64,000 nt of DNA, taken from an uncultured Pontibacter sp. (GTDB taxonomy: Bacteria > Bacteroidota > Bacteroidia > Cytophagales > Hymenobacteraceae). Shown piece by piece: positions 42,475 to 51,929 of the stretch (position 1 is its first letter; the number at the start of each line of letters is the position of its first letter). The notes under the pieces were generated by a model. That model was given only the letters and a program-made list of their open reading frames with translations, ran no database searches and was not told the DNA's origin. The stretch lies in contig NZ_CANLZM010000009.1 of assembly GCF_947495565.1 (NCBI RefSeq), positions 1-64,000 of the forward strand, in the 5' to 3' direction. Made by a program: the position numbers and the translations under genes.

Positions 42475-44910
42475 ATGAAAAAAATTTACGTTTACCTCAC
42501 ACTTCTCTTTTTCCTCTGTACCAGCCATACTTTTGCGCAGACGGCAGGTATGCTAACAGGCACTGTTCTGGACGACAAAAACCAGCCTGTGGGCTTTGTG
42601 AATGTGGCCGTAATGGAGGCTGCCAGTTCTAAAGTAATAACAGGCGCCATTGCCGACATGGACGGGAATTTCCAAATTATGACGCCAGCCAAAGGAACTT
42701 ACAAGCTTAAGCTGAGCGGCTTAGGTTATACAGAACACCTGACGCCAGCCTTTGAGGTAACCGGCCCCAGCTTCTCCAAAAACTTTGGCCAGCTGCAGGT
42801 AAAACCTGATACAAAAGTGCTGGCAGAGGTACAGGTACAGGCCATGCGCCCCACAGTTATTACGGAGCCTGATAAGATGGTGGTGAGCGTGGAGGGAACC
42901 GCTTTGGCCAGCGGCGCCACCGCCTATGAGGTACTCACCAAATCGCCGGGCGTATGGGTAGACCAGGATGGCAACATACAGCTGAACGGAAAATCCGGTG
43001 TGCAGATAATGGTTAACGGCAAACGCAGCTACCTCTCTGGCAAGGAACTGCAGACGCTGCTGCAGGGCATGTCTGCCGAGAATATCAAAAACCTGGAGCT
43101 TATCACGAACCCTTCGGCTAAGTTTGACGCTGAGGGAGCCTCGGGTGTAATCAACATCAACTTAAAAAAGGCTGTGGACACTGGTATGAACGGGAGTGGG
43201 TACGCCGGCTACCAGTACAACAGCCTGAGCACCTACACCTCGGGTGCAGAACTGAGCTACAAAAGCGGAAAGTGGAACTCCTTTGGCAGCCTGGACTTTG
43301 CCCGCCGCACGCGTTTCCGGGATATGGAGATGACGCGCCTTTTTACAAATCAGGACGGTAGTAAAAGTAATTTCGACCAGTTAGGGTATGAAGAGAGTGA
43401 GCGCTTGGAACCTTCACTGCGCATCGGCACCGACTATGATGTAAATGAAAAGCATAGCATCGGGGCTATGGCCAACATCATCTTCAACAGCAGCACCAAT
43501 AGCTTCCAAAGCGATTCATACTTACGAAACGGCAACTCAGCGGAAAATCTGTACATCGACGCCCTAAACTCGGCTGAAGGCAACTATGGAAACGGCACTT
43601 TTAACCTGCATTACCTGGGCAAGTTCGATACAACTGGCACTAGCCTTTCTGCCGACCTGGACTATGTGCACATTACCAGCCGCGATGATTTTGAGTTCCG
43701 CAACAGGTACGTGCCCGCTAACGATGCTCCGGTACGCAACGAACTGCTGCTAAGCGAGAACCCGACCGGCTACGATATTTATTCTGCCAAGGTAGATTTC
43801 ACAAAGCCACTTGCTAAAAACACTAAATTGGAAGTAGGCGCTAAGGCCAGCCATGTGGTGTCGGATAACGAGCTGCGCTTTTACGAGACAGCCGATAGCA
43901 AGAAAACCATCGACCCGAAACGCAGCAACCACTTCATCTACAAAGAAGATATTTATGCAGCTTACGCTAACCTTAATGCTAGTCTGGGCGAAAAATGGAC
44001 ACTACAGGCAGGCTTGCGTGCAGAGCAGACGGACTCCAGGGGCAAATCCTTGACAACCAATGAGAAAACCGACCGCAATTACCTGGACCTGTTTCCGAGC
44101 GTGTTCCTGCAGCAGAAGGTGAGCGATAATTACCAGATCGGATACAAGTATAGCCGCCGCATTAACAGGCCTAATTACCAGGCACTTAACCCATTTATTT
44201 TTTACCTGGACCCGTACACCTGGGCAAAGGGAAATCCGCAGTTAAGGCCGCAATACACAAACTCTTTTGAGGTAACGCACACACTTAAGCAGACTTACAA
44301 CCTGATTCTGGGCTACTCTGTTACGGATGATTATATAGCGGAAGTGCCAAGGCAGAACCCAGAGGATAACACTACGGTTTTCCAGCAGCAGAACGTACGC
44401 GATATGAAAAGCGCCAGAGCTACTTTGGTGGCACCCATTAAAGTATCGAAGAACTGGGACATAAGTAACAACGTGGTTGTGATGTACCAGGAATTCACCA
44501 ACATGTCGAACGGGGAGCTGGTTGTAAATGACCAGGTAACAGCTATCGCCCAAACAACCAACAACATTATGCTGCCGCACAACATCCGGCTGGAAGTAGG
44601 CGGCAGCTACCAGGGCGCTGCCGTGTACGGCCTTTACAGAGTAGAACCGCTATGGTGGCTGGATGCCGGCCTGAAGCGTAGCTTCCTCCAAGACAGGCTA
44701 ACCCTGAGCATGAATGTAACTGACATTTTCAAGAGCCGTGTGCTGAAGGTAGATACAGAACTGAACGGCAACATCAATGCCATCGAGCAGTACCAAGGCG
44801 CCCAATCTTTTAGGGTAAACCTGCGCTACCGCTTCAGCAAAGGCTCGGAGTTTGTATCTAAAAAACGCAGCGTAAACCTGGACGAGCTGAACCGTGCAGG
44901 CGGAAACTAA
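42475..44910 (+). CDS. TonB-dependent-receptor-like outer-membrane beta-barrel protein
   Basis: An 811-residue outer-membrane protein with a signal peptide (ending FAQ at about 22). It has a CarboxypepD_reg-like domain (about 25-110, GTVLDDKNQPVGFVNVAVME). The plug domain (about 120-235) carries AYEVLTKSPGVWVDQDGNIQLNGKSGVQIMVNGK, NLELITNPSAKFDAEGASGVINI. The barrel ends with the aromatic-rich final strand pattern (RVNLRYRFSKG). This is the outer-membrane beta-barrel family 3 layout common in Bacteroidota, where it often replaces a classic siderophore receptor. Substrate unknown. It follows the metal-efflux operon but has its own spacer and terminator, so no functional link is claimed. Confidence 0.9.
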   Translation: MKKIYVYLTLLFFLCTSHTFAQTAGMLTGTVLDDKNQPVGFVNVAVMEAASSKVITGAIADMDGNFQIMTPAKGTYKLKLSGLGYTEHLTPAFEVTGPSFSKNFGQLQVKPDTKVLAEVQVQAMRPTVITEPDKMVVSVEGTALASGATAYEVLTKSPGVWVDQDGNIQLNGKSGVQIMVNGKRSYLSGKELQTLLQGMSAENIKNLELITNPSAKFDAEGASGVININLKKAVDTGMNGSGYAGYQYNSLSTYTSGAELSYKSGKWNSFGSLDFARRTRFRDMEMTRLFTNQDGSKSNFDQLGYEESERLEPSLRIGTDYDVNEKHSIGAMANIIFNSSTNSFQSDSYLRNGNSAENLYIDALNSAEGNYGNGTFNLHYLGKFDTTGTSLSADLDYVHITSRDDFEFRNRYVPANDAPVRNELLLSENPTGYDIYSAKVDFTKPLAKNTKLEVGAKASHVVSDNELRFYETADSKKTIDPKRSNHFIYKEDIYAAYANLNASLGEKWTLQAGLRAEQTDSRGKSLTTNEKTDRNYLDLFPSVFLQQKVSDNYQIGYKYSRRINRPNYQALNPFIFYLDPYTWAKGNPQLRPQYTNSFEVTHTLKQTYNLILGYSVTDDYIAEVPRQNPEDNTTVFQQQNVRDMKSARATLVAPIKVSKNWDISNNVVVMYQEFTNMSNGELVVNDQVTAIAQTTNNIMLPHNIRLEVGGSYQGAAVYGLYRVEPLWWLDAGLKRSFLQDRLTLSMNVTDIFKSRVLKVDTELNGNINAIEQYQGAQSFRVNLRYRFSKGSEFVSKKRSVNLDELNRAGGN

Positions 44911-44931
44911 TTAGTATTTTGTGTTAGAGCG

Positions 44932-44966
44932 AAAAAGTCCTGCGGCGTTTGCTGCAGGGCTTTTTG
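44932..44966 (+). terminator. Terminator of the outer-membrane receptor gene
   Basis: AAAAAG-CCTGC pairs with GCAGG-CTTTTT around a ten-base loop. The A-run/T-run symmetry lets it work in both directions. Confidence 0.9.
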
Positions 44967-45178
44967 CTTGACATACTTTTGCTAGCTTAACCTCTGATTT
45001 TATACTTGCTGATTGAGCGGATGATTTACGTAATGGGGTTAATCGCTCCTGCTGCAGTGAACTCTTAATTTTGACTAGCAGGAAGTATAGATTTAAACTT
45101 TTGAGATCTAAAATCATATCAATTTCTAAAAATACCTCTATATTAGAGTATAATGCTTTAGAATGCTGCTACCAACTC

Positions 45179-45871
45179 ATGAAACAAACTTTCTGCTCAC
45201 GCCCTAATTCTTCGCTGGCTTTCGCCCTGCTGCTTCTTTTAGTTTTGGTCAGCGGCTGTATCCCTTCTACACAGTTTACCTCCTCTGCCGGGGGCTGCCC
45301 CACAGCTTTGGTGGCTGGAGAGAAGTTGTTGATTGGCGAGGCATTTGGCATAACACCTAATCGGTCTTACGAGCTATACCAAATGCTTGATTCCCAGGTT
45401 AAAGAAGCCGGAATACAACCAGCCTATGCCGTGGAGCAGGACATGTACCTCCGGGTACAAGGCGTAAAACCTGAGACTGCCACTGACACGAGCAACCTGG
45501 CAAAGATGCAGCAAATGGGTTATGCATATTATCTGGAATTAGCAGTAGGTAACCAGGCTGCGGGCTTGGGTTATGCCTCTGTTAGCGCAGCAGAGAAAAG
45601 GGAAATGCAGCAGTACAATGTTAGCCCTACCCAGGACAATACGAAGGCTACAGTTAAGTTTAACCTTTATTCTACGCAGGCAAAAAAGCTGATCTACACC
45701 CTCACCACCACCACAGAAATATCCCCGGTAACCTTGCCAAAGCAAGACCAGGCAAACGGGCACAGAGGCAGTACTTCTGTTAACTTGTCCTCCATCAGCA
45801 TGGCAGTTGACAAAGCCTTCCAAAAAGGAACCCAAAAACTGTTTGAAGATTGTAAATGCTGCCGTGAGTAG
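45179..45871 (+). CDS. Uncharacterised lipoprotein, 230 residues
   Basis: Type II signal peptide with lipobox LVSGC (Cys27). The mature part has a conserved-looking middle (VEQDMYLRVQGVKPE, MGYAYYLELAVGNQAAGLGY), then a beta-rich segment (KATVKFNLYSTQAKKLIYTLTTTTEISPV). It ends in a Cys-rich tail, EDCKCCRE. I do not recognise the family. The start at 45179 is preferred over an open frame from 45071, which would put 36 basic residues before the signal peptide. The following lipoprotein gene on the same strand may be co-expressed. Confidence 0.8.
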   Translation: MKQTFCSRPNSSLAFALLLLLVLVSGCIPSTQFTSSAGGCPTALVAGEKLLIGEAFGITPNRSYELYQMLDSQVKEAGIQPAYAVEQDMYLRVQGVKPETATDTSNLAKMQQMGYAYYLELAVGNQAAGLGYASVSAAEKREMQQYNVSPTQDNTKATVKFNLYSTQAKKLIYTLTTTTEISPVTLPKQDQANGHRGSTSVNLSSISMAVDKAFQKGTQKLFEDCKCCRE

Positions 45872-45988
45872 CCTTCGCTTTGTTTGAGACTCCACCCTAA
45901 ACGTACTATTGCAGTGTCAGCTTGGCGCGTTCCAACGTTAAATAGCAAAATAATGCAGTGACCCAAATCATTTAACTGAGATAATGCT

Positions 45989-46450
45989 ATGCACCAGAAA
46001 CCAATCTTAATTCGCTTTATACTTTTCGCATCTGCTTCAGCTATGCTGTCTGCAACAACTAGCTGTGATCGGAACAATGACCGCATCAACCGCAAGTATG
46101 TTTTGGAAAATGGCACTGAGCACGAAATAAAAGTTGAGTTTTACAGATTTGGGAGACAACAAAAGACAGCATCTATCACAGGGGCAGGACTAATTGCAGA
46201 AGGCGTTTCCAGTAATGATGCAGGTAAAACAATAAGTGCTCAAGCTGCTTTTGCGACAGACTCTGTGATTGTTACGTTCGATGATGAGAAGCAACAGGTT
46301 TATACCAATATTGTATCATCTTTGAGAAAAAACATTTCCCCGGAGTTCAGAAATATACTCGTGGATTCATCCTATGAGAGGGAGAGCAATTCTCTTTACC
46401 GCTTCATATTCATAGAAGAAGATTACGATAAGGCAGAAGATTGTAAATAA
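45989..46450 (+). CDS. Uncharacterised lipoprotein, 153 residues
   Basis: The signal peptide ends SATTSC (Cys26). The mature protein is beta-rich with no motif I know (RKYVLENGTEHEIKVEFYRFGR, SVIVTFDDEKQQVYTNIV). It ends DKAEDCK, reminiscent of the EDCK-containing tail of the preceding lipoprotein. Composition is more AT-rich than its neighbours, which could indicate transfer or relaxed selection. Function unknown. Confidence 0.75.
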   Translation: MHQKPILIRFILFASASAMLSATTSCDRNNDRINRKYVLENGTEHEIKVEFYRFGRQQKTASITGAGLIAEGVSSNDAGKTISAQAAFATDSVIVTFDDEKQQVYTNIVSSLRKNISPEFRNILVDSSYERESNSLYRFIFIEEDYDKAEDCK

Positions 46451-46794
46451 CCGCACAAACAATACTTGCCCCTGCTCAAGATAAAAAGATTTTAAGTAAG
46501 AGCGGATAAGCTAAAGGTTGTCCTAAGAAGACGCTCCTTGCCGTTGCAGGTATAGTACTTGCCAATACTTTTCACTTTAAACTACAACTCCTGCAGCAAA
46601 GCGTTTCGACCCTGCATGAGCATGCTTATAAGATTGATCATAACCACTATTTTAAAGATGGTTAGAATGACAAAAATCATCATGCTTTATCCTCAAAGCT
46701 AACCTGATGCGCGCTGGGGTTGTTTTACATTCTCTATTCTGAAACTTGAGTGCCTTGTACCGATCTCCCAGTCTTTCGCGTATGAAAACGCATC
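46451..46794. other. Gene-free spacer
   Basis: I find no gene or clear signal apart from ATACTT motif copies. Open frames here are short and composition is not coding-like. Confidence 0.45.
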
Positions 46795-47847
46795 ATGATG
46801 AAGCAGACACCATCTACAGACCATTACACGCTTACGGTTACAGGAATCCGCCAGGAGCTGCCAGATTTTAAAACCTTCGTACTTGAACCGGACAGGCCCC
46901 TCGATTATAAAGCCGGCCAGTACCTCACGCTGGTGCATTCAGATAAAGAACAGGATATAAGAAGATCATACTCCATCACCTCCTCGCCGGCGCTGCAGGA
47001 GCCGCTAAGCATTGGCGTAAAGCGTATCGAAAACGGTTTTTTCTCCAGAAGGCTGGTTGATGATGTGCAGCCGGGAGACAAACTGTATGCCGCAGGTGCT
47101 GCCGGGCTTTTTATACTTCCCGATAATATGCCTGCTTACCGGCAAGTGATTCTGTTGGCAGCCGGAAGCGGCATCACGCCTGAGCTGTCACTTTTAAAAT
47201 CTATACTTTATACTTACCCGGATGTGGCGGTAACGCTTATCTACAGCAACAGTAACCCTGAAAAAGCAATTTACAAAGAGGAGCTGCAGCAGCTGGCGCA
47301 GGCTTTTCCCCACCGCTTTCGGTTACAGTTTCTGTTCAGTAATTCGCCGGATCTGTCGCGGGCAAGGTTGTACAAAGACCTGCTGCAGCAGTTTGTGCGC
47401 CAGTATGCGGAGGCACCGCTGCAGCAGGTGCTGTTTTACATATGCGGGCCGTACAGCTATATGCGCATGTGTTACTGGGCACTTCGGCAGCTAGGCGCTC
47501 CCACAGAAAATATCCGCAGAGAGAACTTCAACACCACCAAAGTGGCCATCAGCCAAACGCCACCCGATACCGCCCCGCATGAAGTTATACTTCAGGTAAA
47601 CGACCAGGAACACAAGCTAACGGTTGAGTATCCGGATACCATACTTCGGGCGGCGCGAAAAGCCGGATTGCACCTGCCTTACAGCTGCGAGGCAGGCAAG
47701 TGCGGCAACTGCACCGCCCGCTGCACCAGCGGCAAGGTATGGATGTCGTATAACGAGGTGCTGACGGAGCGGGACCTGCAGCAGGGGCTTATACTTACCT
47801 GCGTCGGCTACCCGGTGGGCGGCCCGGCTACGCTGAAAATACGCTGA
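46795..47847 (+). CDS. Ferredoxin-NAD(P)H reductase with C-terminal 2Fe-2S domain (PaaE-like)
   Basis: Electron-transfer flavoprotein of 350 residues in three parts. The FAD-binding barrel (about 8-100) has RRSYSITSSP. The NAD(P)-binding domain (about 105-235) has LLAAGSGITPELSLLKS and FYICGPYSYMRM. The plant-type ferredoxin domain (about 265-350) has Cys ligands in CEAGKCGNC and a final Cys in LILTC. This is the layout of phenylacetyl-CoA epoxidase reductase PaaE and of several oxygenase reductases. No paa genes or oxygenase are adjacent, so the electron acceptor is unknown. A second in-frame ATG directly follows the first. Confidence 0.9.
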   Translation: MMKQTPSTDHYTLTVTGIRQELPDFKTFVLEPDRPLDYKAGQYLTLVHSDKEQDIRRSYSITSSPALQEPLSIGVKRIENGFFSRRLVDDVQPGDKLYAAGAAGLFILPDNMPAYRQVILLAAGSGITPELSLLKSILYTYPDVAVTLIYSNSNPEKAIYKEELQQLAQAFPHRFRLQFLFSNSPDLSRARLYKDLLQQFVRQYAEAPLQQVLFYICGPYSYMRMCYWALRQLGAPTENIRRENFNTTKVAISQTPPDTAPHEVILQVNDQEHKLTVEYPDTILRAARKAGLHLPYSCEAGKCGNCTARCTSGKVWMSYNEVLTERDLQQGLILTCVGYPVGGPATLKIR

Positions 47848-47953
47848 GAAAGAGGCTTTCTGCCTGCCTCTCACATTTTTCCGGCTGAAATACGTAACTT
47901 TAAGCCTGCGGCCATTGCTGCACCAAAAACGGAAATTAAAAACGATACAAACT

Positions 47954-49417
47954 ATGAGCTCTGAAGTACGCAGCCTGGAGCCGAAGGCGCTTTGGGAAAA
48001 CTTTGCTGACTTAAACGCTGTGCCACGTCCCTCTAAAAAAGAAGAGCGGGTGATACAGTTTATACTTGATTTTGGCCAGAAGCTAGGCCTGGAAACCATA
48101 AAGGATGAGGTGGGCAACGTCATCATCAAAAAGCCTGCTACGCCTGGCATGGAGAGCCGCCAAACCATAGCCATGCAAAGCCACCTGGACATGGTGCACC
48201 AGAAAAACAACGACACCAACTTTGACTTCGACACACAAGGCATTGACATGTATGTGGATGAAGATTGGGTAAAGGCCCGTGGCACCACGCTGGGCGCCGA
48301 CAACGGCATCGGCGTAGCTACTATCATGGCCATACTTGCTTCTAACGATATTGCACACCCGGCCATCGAGGCGCTTTTTACCATTGATGAAGAAACCGGC
48401 ATGACCGGTGCTCTGGGCCTGAAAGGCGGCTTGCTGGATGCCAGCATCCTGCTGAACCTTGATACTGAAGACGACCGCGAACTGACCATCGGCTGCGCTG
48501 GCGGCGTAGATGTAACCGCCACAGGCAAGTATGAGCAGGAAAACACACCAGCAAGTATGGCTGGCTACAAGCTTACGGTAAAAGGCCTCACCGGCGGCCA
48601 TTCCGGCATGGATATTATACTTGGCCGCGGCAACGCCAACAAACTAATGAACCGCCTGCTGCACCACGCCTCCAAACAGTTTGACCTGCGCATTGGAAGT
48701 ATAGACGGTGGCGGCTTGCGCAATGCCATCCCCAGAGAGTCTGCCGCTGTAATAGCTATGGCAGAAAGTGATAAAGCGGCTTTTGAGAAGTATGTGGAGG
48801 AGCAGCGTACTGTACTTGTGCAGGAGTACAAAACCACAGACCCTAACCTGCAGGTACAGTTAGAAAGCACAGAAGCCCCGGCACAAGTAGCCGCTTCATC
48901 CTTTGCCTCTACCCTACTGCGCGCTATATATGCCACGCCAAACGGCATTTACCGCATGAGCCCAGAGATTGATGGGCTGGTGCAGACTTCGAACAATGTG
49001 GCCCGTGTAGAACTGAAGGACGGAGCTTACAAAATCCTCTGCCTCACCCGCAGCTCCGTAGACTCTGAGAAAGATGACTTGGCGGCGGCGATACAGGCAG
49101 CGTTGGAACTGACTGGCGCTGAGGTTACTTTTAACGGTTCTTATCCAGGTTGGGCTCCTAACCCCGATGCTTCTATTATAAAGTTGATGAGTGATTTGTA
49201 CCGCAGCAAGTTCAACAGCGAGCCGGATGTGAACGCCTGTCACGCCGGATTAGAATGCGGTATACTTGGTTCCAACTATCCGGGTATGGAGATGATTTCC
49301 TTCGGCCCGAATATTCGTGGCGCCCATTCCCCGGACGAGAAAGTTCAGATCAGCTCTGTGCAAAAGTACTGGGACTTCCTACTGGAAACGCTGCAGCGCA
49401 TTCCGGAGAAAATATAA
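47954..49417 (+). CDS. pepD: Aminoacyl-histidine dipeptidase (M20C, PepD)
   Basis: Cytosolic zinc dipeptidase with broad Xaa-His and related specificity. At 487 residues it is almost the length of E. coli PepD (485). Metal-site motifs are in order: QSHLDMV (His, Asp), GADNGIGVA (bridging Asp), DEETGMTGA (catalytic and ligand Glu), LDTED (Asp), and the C-terminal CHAGLECG (His). GGHSGMD in the lid region is also typical. The start at 47954 is preferred over one 13 codons upstream that adds a basic stretch (MLHQKRKLKTIQT). It is a single gene with a strong terminator. Confidence 0.93.
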   Translation: MSSEVRSLEPKALWENFADLNAVPRPSKKEERVIQFILDFGQKLGLETIKDEVGNVIIKKPATPGMESRQTIAMQSHLDMVHQKNNDTNFDFDTQGIDMYVDEDWVKARGTTLGADNGIGVATIMAILASNDIAHPAIEALFTIDEETGMTGALGLKGGLLDASILLNLDTEDDRELTIGCAGGVDVTATGKYEQENTPASMAGYKLTVKGLTGGHSGMDIILGRGNANKLMNRLLHHASKQFDLRIGSIDGGGLRNAIPRESAAVIAMAESDKAAFEKYVEEQRTVLVQEYKTTDPNLQVQLESTEAPAQVAASSFASTLLRAIYATPNGIYRMSPEIDGLVQTSNNVARVELKDGAYKILCLTRSSVDSEKDDLAAAIQAALELTGAEVTFNGSYPGWAPNPDASIIKLMSDLYRSKFNSEPDVNACHAGLECGILGSNYPGMEMISFGPNIRGAHSPDEKVQISSVQKYWDFLLETLQRIPEKI

Positions 49418-49423
49418 GTATAA

Positions 49424-49466
49424 AAAACAAGGAAGCCGCTCAGTAGTTGGGCGGCTCCCTTGTTTT
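49424..49466 (+). terminator. Terminator of pepD
   Basis: AAAACAAGG-AGCCGC pairs with GCGGCT-CCTTGTTTT, with a small internal mismatch, and ends in TTTT. It begins seven bases after the stop codon, right after an AAGTATAA copy. Confidence 0.9.
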
Positions 49467-49992
49467 AGCAGGGAATGCGGTTCTTCTGGGTCCAAACACC
49501 AACCCTTTAGCAGCTTAACATAATGTCCACTTTTTTGTTGCAAGTCCAGTGAGATTCCGGTGCCCGTGAGGGCATTGCGACCGAAGGGTAGCAAAGGAAG
49601 GGAACACAGCGCGATGCGGGAAGACGAGGCCTCCCTTAAAGAGGGCCCCTACCCCCGCCTGGAGGGAGCCAAAGCAAGAGGTGAAAAGAGCAGGATGTAA
49701 AGCCGTGGATAAGCAGCAGTTAGAAAGTATAACCTGTATAAAGGAGTAAGCAGTGGCTATGCAAGTATAAACAGGCAATTTTAAAGTATGGCTCAGGTAA
49801 TAACACTAAAGGCACGAGTTGCAAACTCGCGCCAGCGGAGGCTTGGCAGGTCATGCATTTTTAAAAAATACCCTTACTCAACAATTATACATCAAGTGTT
49901 AAACAGCGGAGGCCGCCCAAAGTATAAATTAAGCGGCCTTCAATGTTTTAAATTCCAGCTTTACGGGGTAACCCTACCAGCATTGAAATTAA
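49467..49992. other. Gene-free region with repeat debris
   Basis: A 526-base spacer carries several repeat-like pieces. A segment near 49570-49620 resembles the widespread CATTGCGA...GAAG...GCGATGCGGGAAG intergenic element. A CCCTACCCCCGCC stretch near 49650 is the reverse of the G-rich repeat at 24070. A near-palindrome lies at 49811-49838 (GGCACGAGTTGCAAACTCGC). The short open frame at 49788-50003 runs through that palindrome and is not believed. Confidence 0.55.
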
Positions 49993-51648
49993 TTAACTAT
50001 TAAACATCTGCTCATAATACTGATGCGCCATTCGGTTAGACTCAAAATGCGGCACCACATCGCGCATACTTTGCTTCACGATATGTAGCCAGCGCTCCTG
50101 GTTGTGGTAGTAAACAGGTACAATCTCTTTTTCCATCAAACGCATCAGATTACTGTAGTCCTCATCGTCCTGCGCCTCGTTAGGTTTGCTGGTATCTGCA
50201 ACGGGGAGCACAAAGCTGTTTTCACCATTGCGGGCATATTCTGGCAGCCAACCATCCTGCACCGATACGTTTACACCACCGTTCATGGCGGCCGTCATGC
50301 CACTGGTGCCAGAAGCCTCTCGTGGTCTACGCGGGGTATTCAGCCAAACATCACAGCCCTGCTTCAGCTTACGCGATAACTCAATTTCATACCCTGTCAG
50401 CACGGCCATATTATCCAGTTGCTGCGAGATTTTGACAAGCTTGTTAAACACGTTTATCGCCCCAAAATCGAACGGATAAGGTTTGCCGGCCCATATTACC
50501 TGCACCGGCATCTCCTGGTTTGATATCAGATCGACGAAGCGTTCGATGTCGCGCACGATCAGGTCGGCGCGCTTATAGGCGGCAAAACGCCTTGCCCATA
50601 CGATGGTCAGCACATCCGGCCGAAAAAGCTTGCCTGTCTGGTTTGCCACTTCTTTAAACAGCTGCTGCTTCAGCTCCTTTTTCCGTCTGGTCAGCGCATT
50701 GTCATCGTCTCGCTCCTGCGCCTCCCAAAGCTCCATATCAGCCCAAAAGTTAAAATTCTGCGCATTGGTGATAGCCTTGATCTCGCATACGCCCTCGTTG
50801 TCGTACCACATATCGCGGGCTACCTCTCCGTGCAGTTGCGACACGCCGTTGGCTACTTTGGCCAGTCGGAGTGCCGCTAAAGTATGGTCAAACAGCTGCC
50901 CGTGCATGGCTGTTAACTCCCGCACCTCCTCCAGCGACACGCCGTTAAAGAAGCTCATCTTGTTCAGCAAATGAATGTCGTGCTGCTCGTTGCCTGCCTT
51001 TTCGGGAGTATGTGTGGTAAACACCAGGCGCTTGCGTATCTCGTCTAGTTTTCCGTAATCTTCAAAAAGCTTAAAGGCAAGCGGTAGGGCATGCCCTTCG
51101 TTCATGTGGTAGATCTCAGCCCCGCCAAGCGCCTCTACCACTTTAGCGCCGCCCACTCCTAAAACTATACTTTGGGCAATACGTGCCTGTGGCTCAGGAT
51201 CATAGAGGCGGTGCGTAATGGTGCGGGCCAGATGGTCATTATCAGGAATATCGGTGGTGAGGAAATACATGGGCACCGTTCCGAATATCTCCGGCTTTAG
51301 CACCATGGCTTTTACCAGTACCGGATGCTCGTTAACCAGCACCCTCACCGTAATGCCCGAATCCTCCAGAAAAGAGTAAAACTTCTGCTGAAAATGCGGG
51401 CGCATAGTCTGGTCTTCATTCCGCTCCTGGTCATAGTAGCCATACTTCCAGAGCATGCCAATACCAATCATATTTTGCCTCAGCTCACAGGCGCTGCGCA
51501 TATGTGAGCCTGCCAGAAAACCTAATCCGCCGGAGTACACCTTTAGCGCCTGGTCGATGCCGTACTCCATACAGAAGTAGGCGACACGTTTTTTATACTG
51601 CTCGTTGATTTCGTAAGGATGATACCATCTGTTGTATAATGAAGCCAT
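49993..51648 (-). CDS. Short alpha-glucan phosphorylase-like protein lacking the PLP lysine
   Basis: Glycosyltransferase family 35 homologue, 551 residues against about 800 for classical enzymes. Conserved parts: YSGGLGFLAGSHMRSA near residue 40, EIYHMNEGHALPLAF near residue 178, VFTTHTPEKAGNEQHD, the phosphate-site WARRFAAYKRADLI near residue 355, and LNTPRRPREASGTSGMTAAMNGG near 438-460. In the last motif classical phosphorylases have Lys, forming the Schiff base with PLP, where this protein has Thr452 (codon 50293-50295). It may be a PLP-independent or non-catalytic relative, or a subfamily with a different mechanism. The gene is monocistronic and divergent from the MarR-family regulator. 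Confidence 0.85.
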   Translation of the reverse strand: MASLYNRWYHPYEINEQYKKRVAYFCMEYGIDQALKVYSGGLGFLAGSHMRSACELRQNMIGIGMLWKYGYYDQERNEDQTMRPHFQQKFYSFLEDSGITVRVLVNEHPVLVKAMVLKPEIFGTVPMYFLTTDIPDNDHLARTITHRLYDPEPQARIAQSIVLGVGGAKVVEALGGAEIYHMNEGHALPLAFKLFEDYGKLDEIRKRLVFTTHTPEKAGNEQHDIHLLNKMSFFNGVSLEEVRELTAMHGQLFDHTLAALRLAKVANGVSQLHGEVARDMWYDNEGVCEIKAITNAQNFNFWADMELWEAQERDDDNALTRRKKELKQQLFKEVANQTGKLFRPDVLTIVWARRFAAYKRADLIVRDIERFVDLISNQEMPVQVIWAGKPYPFDFGAINVFNKLVKISQQLDNMAVLTGYEIELSRKLKQGCDVWLNTPRRPREASGTSGMTAAMNGGVNVSVQDGWLPEYARNGENSFVLPVADTSKPNEAQDDEDYSNLMRLMEKEIVPVYYHNQERWLHIVKQSMRDVVPHFESNRMAHQYYEQMFNS

Positions 51649-51850
51649 AAGTAGCTATTTTTTATCTTGACACATCGTATTTAACTGATATTCGGAAACA
51701 TAACGCTGCATACCGAAATTATCTTATACCCTAACCTCCTACGCATGATTTAGCATTATAGATAGATATAGCTTAAATCCACTCTACTAAGCTTTTAAAA
51801 TAGATAAAATACTATACTTTTGCAGCCGCTTCTAAAAAAGATAAAAATAT

Positions 51851-51880
51851 TGGTTCTTAAATTTTAGAACTAAAAGAACC
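51851..51880. promoter_or_regulatory. Operator-like inverted repeat upstream of the MarR-family gene
   Basis: GTTCT (51853-51857), eight bases, AGAAC (51866-51870), followed by a second AGAAC (51875-51879). The extended site TGGTTCT-N8-AGAACTA (51851-51872) ends 13 bases before the -7 element, so it would cover the -33 region. An equivalent site with the same spacing precedes the efflux genes at 52423. Confidence 0.6.
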
Positions 51881-51885
51881 ATTTA

Positions 51886-51893
51886 TACCTTTG
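51886..51893 (+). promoter_or_regulatory. TACCTTTG promoter element of the MarR/efflux operon
   Basis: An exact -7 match, 36 bases before the ATG at 51930 and inside the longer open frame that begins at 51891. It therefore decides in favour of the later start. Confidence 0.65.
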
Positions 51894-51929
51894 TGCTGTT
51901 CAGAATATAGAACACTAGAGAAAAACACG

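Noticed and set aside
49788-50003. A 71-codon open frame on the plus strand
   Set aside because: Its middle is the TTGCAA palindrome and motif-rich spacer; the translation has no recognisable pattern.
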